Source: Campylobacteraceae bacterium (lineage in GTDB: Bacteria > Campylobacterota > Campylobacteria > Campylobacterales > Sulfurovaceae). Taken from it: DNA of 44,720 bases. The stretch spans positions 1 through 44,720 of the forward strand of contig JALUKQ010000181.1 in assembly GCA_027056485.1 (NCBI GenBank), given 5' to 3'. Positions within the stretch are counted from its first letter, which is position 1; the number at the start of each line of letters is the position of its first letter. The notes under the pieces were generated by a model. The model was not told the DNA's origin and ran no database searches. It was given only the letters and a program-made list of their open reading frames with translations. Below, piece by piece: positions 1 through 8,192 of this stretch. The position numbers were made by a program, and so were the translations under genes.

Positions 1-823
1 TGTCGAAGTCCTCATTTTCTCTACCTACATCATAAAGATTTGGTGTCTGTTTGGTAGGTAAAAAGTTTAAAGAGCTTACTTCCTCTTTTATGCTCTCAAA
101 AAACTCATCATATGTACCGACAAATTGTCCACCATTCCATACTTTTAGTAGTTTCTCAGTAAAAATACTGTTTCGTGCAAATGGAATAGTATAGGAGACT
201 TCTGGGTCTTGACAAGCTGCCAATAGTTTAACTCTTGCTCTTAGTTTTTTAGGCTTTTTATTTAAAAACTTTTTTGCTATTTTTTCATAGAAACTTTTGT
301 TACCATAATAGACAGACTTAGCAACACTATATGAGAGAAGTTTCTTTTTAAATATACGGTTCTCCTCTTCCTCTTCTTTTAAATTATTAGCTTTAGCTAC
401 TGTTCCACTATGACATGAGTCGGAAAGCATAACAATTCGTACACCGACTTTAAATTTACTCCATAGATTAAAGAGTTCATCATCTATAAGTTGACCATCA
501 TAAAGACACCATGTCTCATCAAGTGTATCGTCTGTCTCATCACCGTTTGTGTCAGGTACAAACCCTCCATGTCCTGAGTAACTTAACAAGAGCATGTCAC
601 CAGAAGAGAGCTCTTTACTAGCAGATTTTATAGCAGATTTTACAGCAGCTCTGGTAGCATTTTCACTCAAAAGTAAAAAGGTAGATTTAAAGTTTTGATT
701 TAAAGCAAGTTCTTGTATATCTCTAGCATCTTGTTCACAAGTCTCTAATGGTGAAACTCCTGTACCATAATGCTCTTCATCAAGATGGTTTAACCCTATA
801 TGTATGGATATTCCTTTTTTCAT
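1..823 (-). CDS. Caspase-fold (metacaspase-like, peptidase C14) protein, C-terminus cut by window edge
   Basis: At least 274 residues are encoded; the gene runs off the left edge. Residues 80-90 contain SYSGHGG and residues 134-140 contain SDSCHSG, the His/Cys dyad motifs of caspase-fold cysteine peptidases (His85, Cys137). An acidic stretch between them (GDETDDTLDE, 94-103) and the later AACQDPE motif also fit bacterial metacaspases. There is no signal peptide, so the protein is probably cytoplasmic. The start ATG at 823 has a good ribosome binding site (AAGGAG, 6 bases upstream). The family cleaves after basic residues in many characterised members, but the substrate here is unknown. The neighbour downstream of its promoter region is a T2SS pseudopilin gene on the same strand; no functional link is evident. 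The missing C-terminus may carry further domains. Confidence 0.85.
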   Translation of the reverse strand, partial: MKKGISIHIGLNHLDEEHYGTGVSPLETCEQDARDIQELALNQNFKSTFLLLSENATRAAVKSAIKSASKELSSGDMLLLSYSGHGGFVPDTNGDETDDTLDETWCLYDGQLIDDELFNLWSKFKVGVRIVMLSDSCHSGTVAKANNLKEEEEENRIFKKKLLSYSVAKSVYYGNKSFYEKIAKKFLNKKPKKLRARVKLLAACQDPEVSYTIPFARNSIFTEKLLKVWNGGQFVGTYDEFFESIKEEVSSLNFLPTKQTPNLYDVGRENEDFD

Positions 824-897
824 ACTTAACTCCTTTTTTATATTATAATAGTGTCAGCTTAAATTTAAAAGGTATAGGGTTTTGCGTAGTGTAGGTT

Positions 898-1317
898 TTA
901 CTTAAAAGTGTAATACCTAGAAGGGTACTCTCCATTTAATAAAATTTCATTTGAGTAAAAGGTAAAAAGTATACCAGTCTCTTCGCTCCCTAATGGAATA
1001 GGGACTGCTTCTGTAATATTAATTTTTTTCTCTATTTTTTTAAGTAGTTGACGGCTCTCATCATCTTTTATTTTAAATTCATCAACAAGTATCTCATAAG
1101 CACTTTTTTTACTCTTATCATAACGCTCTACTCTTTTGGTTAAAAAGAGGGAGTTGTCTAGTTCTGCATTACCTCTTTTCATAAGGTAGGTTGCCATGTC
1201 GCTGTTTTGTTCTTGTAGTTGTAGTGCACCCATTACTACTATAGAGACGATGATAACAGACATAATGACTTCTATGAGTGTAAAAGCGTTTTTTATATTA
1301 TTTTTTAGTTTGTGCAT
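898..1317 (-). CDS. gspI: Type II secretion minor pseudopilin, GspI-like
   Basis: 139 residues. An 11-residue basic leader precedes NAFTLIEV, the class III signal peptide, with cleavage expected between Ala and Phe and Glu at mature position 5. A single hydrophobic helix (about residues 12-32) follows, then a short soluble domain. It is the last of three minus-strand pseudopilin genes (G, H, I order), separated from the H-like gene by 16 bases. Minor pseudopilins form the tip of the T2SS pseudopilus with H, J and K. The I assignment rests on size and gene order rather than on a diagnostic motif; J is the alternative. Ala instead of Gly at position -1 is shared with the G and J genes here. Confidence 0.65.
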   Translation of the reverse strand: MHKLKNNIKNAFTLIEVIMSVIIVSIVVMGALQLQEQNSDMATYLMKRGNAELDNSLFLTKRVERYDKSKKSAYEILVDEFKIKDDESRQLLKKIEKKINITEAVPIPLGSEETGILFTFYSNEILLNGEYPSRYYTFK

Positions 1318-1333
1318 GTTGTATCCTCTTTTA

Positions 1334-1870
1334 TTAGTAAAACGAGCTACTATCTTTTAAATCATATTTACTCTTTATCCATAACTCTTTGGCTTCATCC
1401 ATATCTTCTACTTTCTGAGCTTTGCCAAAATAGCTTGGAAGAAAGTAGATTCCTTGGTCATTTACTACAACCATTTGTGTGGTACTACCATTTGGGTAAA
1501 GATGAAATCGAAAGCTTATTTTTTCATCTTTAAATCGTCCTAGTTCATCTCTTTGGACAAAATGGTCATCATTATCTAGTGTATGAATTTCTACATTTTT
1601 ACTAAATTTTATACCACCATCGTAGGAGTTAATTTGTCCCTCTTTCATGACATAGCACTCTGTACATTTTTTAATACAAAAGAGTTCCACATCACCTTGA
1701 CCTTTAAAAGTTTTTCGAAATGTTTTTGGAAGAGTAGAGGGGTTTAAGTCTTCTACTTTGGTTTGCTGTTTAATCGCAGAGGAGAAGACTAAAAAACCAA
1801 CAAGTGAGACAATCATAACAACAACAATAAGTTCTAAAAGAGAAAATCCTGAACGTGTTGCTGTAGACAT
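1334..1870 (-). CDS. gspH: Type II secretion minor pseudopilin, GspH-like
   Basis: 178 residues from ATG at 1870. The leader MSTATRSG is followed by FSLLELIVVVMIVS, a canonical prepilin cleavage site with Glu5 and a hydrophobic helix. The C-terminal part is beta-rich with a CIKKCTECYV cysteine cluster that could form a disulfide or bind metal. Start choice: ATG at 1870 lies one base after the gspG stop and gives the usual short prepilin leader; upstream in-frame starts would extend the protein into gspG by up to 31 residues and give an atypical leader. Translation is probably coupled to gspG. The H role in the pseudopilus is inferred from position and size. Confidence 0.7.
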   Translation of the reverse strand: MSTATRSGFSLLELIVVVMIVSLVGFLVFSSAIKQQTKVEDLNPSTLPKTFRKTFKGQGDVELFCIKKCTECYVMKEGQINSYDGGIKFSKNVEIHTLDNDDHFVQRDELGRFKDEKISFRFHLYPNGSTTQMVVVNDQGIYFLPSYFGKAQKVEDMDEAKELWIKSKYDLKDSSSFY

Positions 1871-1871
1871 C

Positions 1872-2399
1872 CTATTTGTTACATCCTGAGTATTTAATGT
1901 CAGCGTATTCATCACTTCCACCTTCACGTTTGTCAGCACCATAAGAGATAATATCAAAACCATTTCCTGTTTTAATATATACCATTTTTGAACCCCAAGA
2001 GTCTTTTGGAAGGTTTTCTAGGTATCCTGCTGAAGAGTAATTTGAGTACTTGTCTGAGTCTGGGTTTGACTGTAGTGCTTCAAATCCCTCTTCTGTTTCT
2101 GGGTACATTCCATTATCAAGCTTAAACATTTTAAGTGCATTGGCTGCACCTTTCATATTGACACAAACTAAGTCTACTTTTGCTTTGTCTCCTGCTCCTA
2201 CAACTCTAGGAACTACGGCTGCTGCTAAAATTCCTAAGATTAAAATAACAACTAAAAGCTCAAGTAGTGAGAAAGCGTTTTTTGTTGTTGAAATTATTAT
2301 TTTATTCTGTTTAAGATTAGTAGTCGAAGTTAGATTATTATATTTATTTATATTTAAAATACCGTTTTTACGGCTTTTTAGGTTAAATTCTTTAGTCAT
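1872..2399 (-). CDS. gspG: Type II secretion major pseudopilin GspG
   Basis: 175 residues. NAFSLLELLVVILILGIL is the prepilin motif and polymerisation helix, followed by the AAVVPRV and KAKVDL segments typical of GspG. The C-terminal SYGADKREGGSDEYADI matches the calcium-binding loop of major pseudopilins. GspG polymerises into the periplasmic pseudopilus that pushes substrates through the secretin. The leader before the cleavage site is about 42 residues and rich in Asn, Lys and Thr, far longer than the usual 5-10. The ATG at 2399 has an AAGGA ribosome binding site, which supports the long form; no internal ATG gives a short leader. It is the first gene of the minus-strand arm, divergent from gspK. 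Confidence 0.9.
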   Translation of the reverse strand: MTKEFNLKSRKNGILNINKYNNLTSTTNLKQNKIIISTTKNAFSLLELLVVILILGILAAAVVPRVVGAGDKAKVDLVCVNMKGAANALKMFKLDNGMYPETEEGFEALQSNPDSDKYSNYSSAGYLENLPKDSWGSKMVYIKTGNGFDIISYGADKREGGSDEYADIKYSGCNK

Positions 2400-2402
2400 G
2401 TT

Positions 2403-2460
2403 TAAAATCCTTAGTTTAAGTTGGTTATAATAGTGCTGATTTTACTTGAATTGAGCTTTA
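2403..2460. promoter_or_regulatory. Divergent promoter region between gspG and gspK
   Basis: The gap holds a plus-strand TATAAT at 2426-2431, 31 bases before the gspK ATG. The complementary strand over nearly the same bases reads TATTAT, a possible -10 for gspG. Neither has a clear TTGACA-like -35, which is common in Campylobacterota, where the -35 is weak. Back-to-back use of one AT-rich core would co-regulate both T2SS arms; this is inference. Confidence 0.4.
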
Positions 2461-2462
2461 TT

Positions 2463-3374
2463 ATGGATAAAACAAAACATGGTATCGCACTTTTTATTAC
2501 ATTGATGGTGATTGCTTCTATTATGTCTATAATAGCTGTATCGTTTACCTATTTGGAAAAAGTGCAAAAAGATGCTGGAACAACATCGGCGATTTTACAA
2601 GGGAATCTGTTACACAAAAATACAGTAAACATTTTAAAATCACAAGGTTTTGATAAGAAGCAAGGTGATACTGAAAAACTAAAAATATTATATACAATGC
2701 CTTTGTTATTAAGTGAACCTAAAAGTGGTTTTAGTCTAAACATAAGTTGTAAACCTTTAATGGTAGGCGTGCCTATTTCTTGGTTAGATAAGTCTCTTTT
2801 CCCTAAAACTCCTACAAAGGTAGTTTTAGCAAGTGAGGTACTGACATCTGTAATGGAGCTTTATGATGTTCAAGAGCCAAATGAGCTGGAGAGACTTATT
2901 CTGCAAGCTGCTACAGGAAAAGTTTCACAAAATGAAGATGATGCTCCTAGAATAAGAAGTAAAAAAGGTATTGTCTCTAAACGTCAGTTTTATAGAATTA
3001 TCTCTGATTATCGTTTACTTTTTGATGACCCTAAGGTACTTTCTATTCCTTGGGATCGTTACTTTTCATTTGTAGAACTAAAGAGTGACACACAAATAGA
3101 TGGTTCTTATTTAAGCCCTGAATTCATCTCTGTGGCATTTGAGATACCTATAGAGATAGTAAAAGAGAGTTGGATAATAGGTGAGACTACTCTACAGAGT
3201 TTTTTATCAGAAAATTCTACAGATAATAAATATAAAAAGCTTTTCTCAGATAAAGCACTCAATGCAATGCATTGTGAAGAGACCTATGCTTATAGAGATG
3301 GGCAATATAAAATGAATTTTGATTACATTAAAGGAAGGAGTAGCAATTTTGAATTTAACGGCAAAGCAGAGTAA
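2463..3374 (+). CDS. gspK: Type II secretion minor pseudopilin GspK-like
   Basis: 303 residues from ATG 2463. The N-terminus MDKTKHG|IALFITLMVIA is a prepilin-type leader and helix in which mature position 5 is Ile rather than Glu, the hallmark of GspK, the pseudopilus tip subunit. The long soluble domain of roughly 270 residues fits GspK size. Upstream in-frame TTG codons would place the promoter inside the coding region, so ATG 2463 is preferred even though no strong ribosome binding site precedes it. It opens the plus-strand T2SS arm and overlaps the start of gspL by 26 bases. Confidence 0.75.
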   Translation: MDKTKHGIALFITLMVIASIMSIIAVSFTYLEKVQKDAGTTSAILQGNLLHKNTVNILKSQGFDKKQGDTEKLKILYTMPLLLSEPKSGFSLNISCKPLMVGVPISWLDKSLFPKTPTKVVLASEVLTSVMELYDVQEPNELERLILQAATGKVSQNEDDAPRIRSKKGIVSKRQFYRIISDYRLLFDDPKVLSIPWDRYFSFVELKSDTQIDGSYLSPEFISVAFEIPIEIVKESWIIGETTLQSFLSENSTDNKYKKLFSDKALNAMHCEETYAYRDGQYKMNFDYIKGRSSNFEFNGKAE

Positions 3375-4278
3375 TAGAATATTAATCCATAAAAATATGG
3401 AACCTGTAAAATTAGAAAACTCTGTTGATATAATACTGACACCTCAGTTTTATACTTTTTTACGTGAAGAGTTAGACATAAAGTTTGCGTATCAAGCAAA
3501 ACAGATAGCAGCATCATTGTTTGATGACTACATAGATACATCAGTGGGTTATCAGTATCATGTCTATAAATGTGATAATTTATGGTGTTTTTTTGCTTAT
3601 AATATAGAGGAGATAGATACTTTCTTAGAGAGTAAAGGTATAGAGAAGCATCGTGTTTCAAAGATATATTTTGCCCAACAGTTTGAGCGTGAGTTATCTA
3701 ATCCTATGTCACTTAGTGGTAACCATGCACTGCAGAGTGTCGATGGCATAGTAACCATGGTTCCTAAACGTTTTTTAGCAGAAGATCTGGAGTACAAAAC
3801 TGTTGATACTGATAAGTTAAATCTTAAGGGTGGTGTAACAATGGGAGCTTCTCTTAACTCTTTTGTTTCATTAAAAGAGACCATTATTTTAGGTTCTCTT
3901 CTTACGCTTTTGGGAACATCATTTATAGTAGAGGGTAACCGTATAAAGTCTTCTATAGCTAATGAAGATGCTAAATTAACAATGCTTATTGATGACAATC
4001 CAAAATATGGAAATAGTATGTTAAGAGAAAGTATTTTAAATAAATATAAACCTATAGATACGACAGAACGTGCTAAACGTCAAGCTATGAAAGAGATATC
4101 TAAACTATTATCTGCAAAGAGTCAGCTAAAAGAGTTAACTATTGATAAAAATAGTATAAGTGCTATTATCTCTACACAAAATCAAGCGATTAGTAAACAG
4201 GTAAGTGAACATGCCAAGGCTAAAAAGATGAAAGTTACAGCTACAGGACTTGAGCTAAAAGTGGAGGTTAAGATATGA
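3349..4278 (+). CDS. gspL: Type II secretion assembly protein GspL-like
   Basis: 309 residues from a TTG start at 3349. The start is chosen because AAGGAAGGAG (3331-3340) lies 8 bases before it. About 175 N-terminal residues form a soluble region, followed by one membrane helix (about 178-200, ETIILGSLLTLLG) and a Lys-rich periplasmic part with a predicted coil. This is the GspL layout: cytoplasmic actin-like part that binds GspE, single helix, periplasmic ferredoxin-like domain. Sequence similarity cannot be judged by eye and a PilM/PilN-like fusion is the same architecture. Its end overlaps gspM by 4 bases (ATGA), showing translational coupling. Confidence 0.6.
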   Translation: MNLTAKQSNRILIHKNMEPVKLENSVDIILTPQFYTFLREELDIKFAYQAKQIAASLFDDYIDTSVGYQYHVYKCDNLWCFFAYNIEEIDTFLESKGIEKHRVSKIYFAQQFERELSNPMSLSGNHALQSVDGIVTMVPKRFLAEDLEYKTVDTDKLNLKGGVTMGASLNSFVSLKETIILGSLLTLLGTSFIVEGNRIKSSIANEDAKLTMLIDDNPKYGNSMLRESILNKYKPIDTTERAKRQAMKEISKLLSAKSQLKELTIDKNSISAIISTQNQAISKQVSEHAKAKKMKVTATGLELKVEVKI

Positions 4279-4691
4279 ATTTAATGACACTTCAACGTTA
4301 CAAAAATGAAATTATTTTGCTTGTAGCATTCCTCTTTGCACTTTTTGCTTTTTTCTATAAGTTAAATGCTAGTTCATATGTAGAAGAGAATAAGGCAAAT
4401 ATACAACAGCAGATATCTGATATAACAGCTATAGGGAACTACAAAGGTATGTGGGATGGAAAAGCTATGGCAAACAAAGTTAAAGTTTTAAAGAGTATTG
4501 TCCCTGATTCAAAAGTACAATCATTTAGCAAAAAGTCTAAAAAGTTGGTTGCTACCTATGCAAACCTTACAGCAAATGAGTTAAATAAGTTAAATACTAA
4601 ATTGCTTAATATGCCTGTACAGATAGTAAGCCTTCAGATTACAGAGAGTTCAAAAAATATATTTACTATGGAGTTCACATGCAAATGGTAA
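4275..4691 (+). CDS. gspM: Type II secretion protein GspM-like
   Basis: 138 residues: a short cytoplasmic start, one membrane helix (about residues 12-31, IILLVAFLFALFAFFYKL), a coiled-coil-prone stretch, and a small periplasmic domain. This matches GspM, the inner-membrane platform partner of GspL (PilO-like in type IV pili). The call depends mostly on position between L- and C-type genes and on topology. Start codon overlaps the gspL stop; the end overlaps the next gene by 13 bases. Confidence 0.6.
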   Translation: MNLMTLQRYKNEIILLVAFLFALFAFFYKLNASSYVEENKANIQQQISDITAIGNYKGMWDGKAMANKVKVLKSIVPDSKVQSFSKKSKKLVATYANLTANELNKLNTKLLNMPVQIVSLQITESSKNIFTMEFTCKW

Positions 4692-5197
4692 AACGAATAG
4701 TTGGTGGATTTTTTCTACTTATTCTGTTGATGTGGCTTTTTGCTCCAAAGCAAGAGCTTTACTATCTATTGGAGCAGAAGTTAAAAGAGAAGGATATAAT
4801 CATCTCAAACGAGACCGTTACCGATACATGGTTTGGGCTCAATATTAAAAATGCTGATATCTATGCTAAAGGCGTTAAAATGGCAAATATAGCTGATGTA
4901 CAACTTAATATATTCTTTTTTTATAATACACTAAATATAGAAAATATAAATATGGATGCATCGCTACAAGCTATGGCTCCTAAGGCTATTGATGAATTAA
5001 AAGTAAAGTATTCAGTTGTTGACCCATTAAATGTATCTATAGATGGTTTAGGAAGCTTTGGTACAGCATCAGGAGCTGTAGCATTAAAAGAGAAACTCAT
5101 TCATATTGACTTTCCTGTAGCAAAAGATATACAGACAATTAAAAAGTTTTTGAAAAAAGATAAAACAGGAGGATGGTACTATGAAACAAATTATTAA
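4679..5197 (+). CDS. gspN: Type II secretion protein GspN-like
   Basis: 172 residues with an N-terminal membrane anchor (VGGFFLLILLMWLF, about 8-21) and a beta-rich periplasmic remainder. GspN in other T2SS loci is an inner-membrane anchored protein of about 250 residues; this one is shorter. Two in-frame starts, ATG 4679 and ATG 4685, are equally possible. The role of GspN is poorly defined and it is missing from many systems. The name is by position (between M and C) and topology, so moderate confidence. Confidence 0.5.
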   Translation: MQMVKRIVGGFFLLILLMWLFAPKQELYYLLEQKLKEKDIIISNETVTDTWFGLNIKNADIYAKGVKMANIADVQLNIFFFYNTLNIENINMDASLQAMAPKAIDELKVKYSVVDPLNVSIDGLGSFGTASGAVALKEKLIHIDFPVAKDIQTIKKFLKKDKTGGWYYETNY

Positions 5198-6011
5198 TGC
5201 AAAGTACTTTTCGACAGTTATATTCTTTTTATCTGTAGTTGTTTTAGCAAAAGTTATCTGGTTAGCAATTTCACTTCTCTTTTTACCTAGTTCAGGAGTT
5301 GAATATACTCAAGAGGGTAAAGCTAAAGCCTTATACTATAGAGTAAAGTTAACTAATACTGCAGCTGTTATAGCACCAGTGAAAAATACTATAAAGAAGC
5401 CAGTAGTTAGCTCTATGAGGGGGCTAAAACTTTTAGCACTCTATAACGCTTCAGATGCACTGGTCGTAACGGTAGCAAAAGGCTCTAAAACAACAGTACT
5501 TGGTAAAGGGGAAAAGATAGATGGTTTTGTACTTACTTCAGCTGGTCCAAACTATGCTATTTTTACTAAAGCAGGCAAAGAGTTTAAACTCTCTTTGATT
5601 AAAATTAAAAGTTCTGGTAAATCAACAGTTGGCTCTAAAGCAATCGTATCAAATGATGAAAAGTTAAATAAAGATGCGATTGTTGAAGAGGGAGGAGTTA
5701 AGCGTATAGAGAGAGACTTGCTTACTTCTTATACTAAAGACATTGATAAAATTTGGAAAGATATAGGAATCAGTGAAAATAAAATTTCTGGTAAAATAAA
5801 CGGCTTTAAAATTAACTTTGTTAAAAAAGGTAGTGACTTTGAGAAGTTAGGATTGAAACGAGGAGATATACTTATGGGGCTAAATGGAGAGGAGTTAAAC
5901 TCTTATGGTGCAGCTATGAGCTTCTTTAAAGATATAAATAATATAGAAAATTTAACATTAACCGTTGAGAGAGATGGAACAACAAAGGAAATAGAATATG
6001 AAATTCAGTAA
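5181..6011 (+). CDS. gspC: Type II secretion protein GspC with PDZ domain
   Basis: 276 residues. One membrane helix (about 9-35) is followed by a homology-region-like domain near 75-140 (GLKLLALYNASDA, KGEKIDGFVLTSAGPNYAIF) and a C-terminal PDZ domain (about 200-276, with FEKLGLKRGDILMGLNGEEL). This is the GspC architecture: it links the inner-membrane platform to the N0 domain of the secretin. The ATG at 5181 has GGAGG 8 bases upstream and overlaps gspN by 17 bases. It overlaps gspD by 14 bases. Confidence 0.8.
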   Translation: MKQIINAKYFSTVIFFLSVVVLAKVIWLAISLLFLPSSGVEYTQEGKAKALYYRVKLTNTAAVIAPVKNTIKKPVVSSMRGLKLLALYNASDALVVTVAKGSKTTVLGKGEKIDGFVLTSAGPNYAIFTKAGKEFKLSLIKIKSSGKSTVGSKAIVSNDEKLNKDAIVEEGGVKRIERDLLTSYTKDIDKIWKDIGISENKISGKINGFKINFVKKGSDFEKLGLKRGDILMGLNGEELNSYGAAMSFFKDINNIENLTLTVERDGTTKEIEYEIQ

Positions 6012-8187
6012 ACTGGCATTAGGTTTGATTTTAGCTTTGGGTGTACAAGCTCATGCAGAAAAGGTAGATGTAAACTTTAGAGATTTAAGTATTAGTGACT
6101 TTATCAAAATGGTTGGTAAAATTACTGGAAAAAATATTTTGGTTGATGGTGCGATTAAAGGTAAAATAAACTTTGTCTCCAACACTCCTATTGAAAAGAG
6201 TGAGCTTATTCCTTTAGCCAATGCGATATTGGAAACCAAAAAGATGTCATTGGTTAATAAAGGTAGTTATTATCAAGTAGTTAAGTCAACTACAGCTCCA
6301 GGTGAAGGACTTGATGTCTCTTCAAGTATTGCCTCTGGTGATGGAACCATGAAAACAGTAGTTTTTCAACTTTCAAACGTAAATACAGCTGTTATTCGTA
6401 CGAAAATCAAGCCACTTCTTCATAAGAGTGCAAAGGTTATCTCTTTTAAGAAAAACAACCTTTTAGCCATTACAGCTTATCCTCATACATTGAAGTCTAT
6501 TAAGAAGTTAATAGATAAGATAGAGAATAAACAAGCAAAGCTAAGTAAAGTTGTTTATTTGCAAAATGCACGAGTAAAAGATGTATATTCAAACGTTCAA
6601 AGTATGGCAAAAGCCCTTTTCCCACAAGATATCGTAAGTGAAAAAGTAGATGTTATGCAAAATAGTAACGGTAACTCTATTATTTTAGTAGGTAAATATG
6701 CCAATGTTAAACGTTTAGAGAGCTATATTCATCAGTTAGATTTACCTGGTGGAGGAGATGGTCAGAGAATGCATGTTATTCCTCTTATGAACTCAAATGT
6801 TGAGGAGATGGAGAAGATTTTAAGTAAAATTGTACCTCAGTTAACTGGTACAGGATCTGTTTCATCTGGAGGAACACCTGCAAGAGCTGTGGGTGGAGTA
6901 CCTGTAGGAGCTGGTGGAGCACCTTCATCTATTGGTAATGGAAAGCCAGCACCTAAAGCAGTTATTGCATCTGATGTAGAGAGAAACTCTTTAATAGTTT
7001 TGGCAAATGAAGACCAATATCAGAATATTTTAGAGACTGTAAAACTGCTTGATGTTGAAAAATCACAAGTGTTTATTCAAGCAAAGATAGTTGAAGTCAA
7101 TACCAACTTAGCAGAAAATATTGGTTTGAAATATGGGTTTAATGGTGGAGCCATTACTTCAAATGGTCTCTTCTCTTTAGCTGGAAATGCTGGGGCTCCT
7201 GCTTTGGAACTTTCTAGTTCACTTTTAGGATTTTTAAATAATGAAACAACTACTATTGTAGGAGATAATGTTGTTACTAGTAATGATAGAGCATTTCAGT
7301 TTGATAATGGGATTAGTAAAGTATTCTCTTTGGGTGCTCAACTTGACCTATTAAAGCAAAATGGTGCAGCACAGATTTTATCTAAGCCTTCTGTTTTATC
7401 AACCAACAACAAGGAGGCTAGTATTTATGTGGGGAGAACACAGTCTATTTTAACTCAGTCACAACAGAGTACTCAAGGTTCTTCAAATGTACTTAATAAC
7501 TACTCTCGTGAAGATATTGGTATTACCCTTAAAGTAAAACCTAGACTCTCTTCTAACAATAAAGTTTCACTAGAGATAGAGACAACTATAGAAGATATTG
7601 TTCCTGGTTCAGGTACCACAGCAGACAGACCAACTACAACCAAGCGTTCTGTTAAAACTAATGCTATCGTTAATCATGCAGAGACCATTATACTAGGTGG
7701 GCTTATAAAAAGTGCAGATGGTAAAAGCCAGACAAAGGTACCAATATTAGGTGATATACCAATTCTTGGAAGACTTTTTACCTCTAATGGTGATTCGTCT
7801 AGTAAAGTCAATGTTGTTATTTATATCACTCCATATATTCTTAAAAAGAGTGCAGACTTAACCTCTTTGCGTACGCATTTAGATGAGTTAGAGGCGATAC
7901 AGCAACAGTACAATAGAATAGTATTTGATAGATTAGAAGCAAAGGCAGGAAACCCTTCAAACGGGAGACATACAACTTTCTCTACTCCTTCTAGTTATGA
8001 TAATGATTTTGAAGATCCAGAAAGCCCAACGGTAGAACTTCCCCAGCCTCAAAAAGTCTCTACACGAAGAAGCTCTTCGGTTAAAAATGACTATGAAGTT
8101 TACGAACCAACTGTTCCTGTAGTTACAAACTATACTCAGGAGAATGACTATGTGCAGAGTGAATCGATTATGGATAGTATTAGGTAA
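5998..8187 (+). CDS. gspD: Type II secretion secretin GspD
   Basis: 729 residues. A signal peptide (MKFSKLALGLILALGVQAHA) precedes an N0 domain (VNFRDLSISDFIKMVGKITG), N1-N3 repeats, a Gly/Ala-rich loop in N3 (about 280-320, GGTPARAVGGVP) and the secretin beta-barrel (QVFIQAKIVEVN; KAKPRL-type and VPILGDIPILGRLFTS motifs near 585-605). It forms the outer-membrane channel. The last 90 residues after the secretin core are Ser/Pro/Tyr-rich; an S-domain for pilotin binding is a guess. AAGGA precedes the ATG. Overlap with gspC shows one operon. Confidence 0.95.
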   Translation: MKFSKLALGLILALGVQAHAEKVDVNFRDLSISDFIKMVGKITGKNILVDGAIKGKINFVSNTPIEKSELIPLANAILETKKMSLVNKGSYYQVVKSTTAPGEGLDVSSSIASGDGTMKTVVFQLSNVNTAVIRTKIKPLLHKSAKVISFKKNNLLAITAYPHTLKSIKKLIDKIENKQAKLSKVVYLQNARVKDVYSNVQSMAKALFPQDIVSEKVDVMQNSNGNSIILVGKYANVKRLESYIHQLDLPGGGDGQRMHVIPLMNSNVEEMEKILSKIVPQLTGTGSVSSGGTPARAVGGVPVGAGGAPSSIGNGKPAPKAVIASDVERNSLIVLANEDQYQNILETVKLLDVEKSQVFIQAKIVEVNTNLAENIGLKYGFNGGAITSNGLFSLAGNAGAPALELSSSLLGFLNNETTTIVGDNVVTSNDRAFQFDNGISKVFSLGAQLDLLKQNGAAQILSKPSVLSTNNKEASIYVGRTQSILTQSQQSTQGSSNVLNNYSREDIGITLKVKPRLSSNNKVSLEIETTIEDIVPGSGTTADRPTTTKRSVKTNAIVNHAETIILGGLIKSADGKSQTKVPILGDIPILGRLFTSNGDSSSKVNVVIYITPYILKKSADLTSLRTHLDELEAIQQQYNRIVFDRLEAKAGNPSNGRHTTFSTPSSYDNDFEDPESPTVELPQPQKVSTRRSSSVKNDYEVYEPTVPVVTNYTQENDYVQSESIMDSIR

Positions 8188-8192
8188 ATAAT

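Noticed and set aside
2050-2430. 126-residue plus-strand frame over gspG
   Set aside because: Antisense to gspG, with Ser/Ile-rich composition and no recognised motif.
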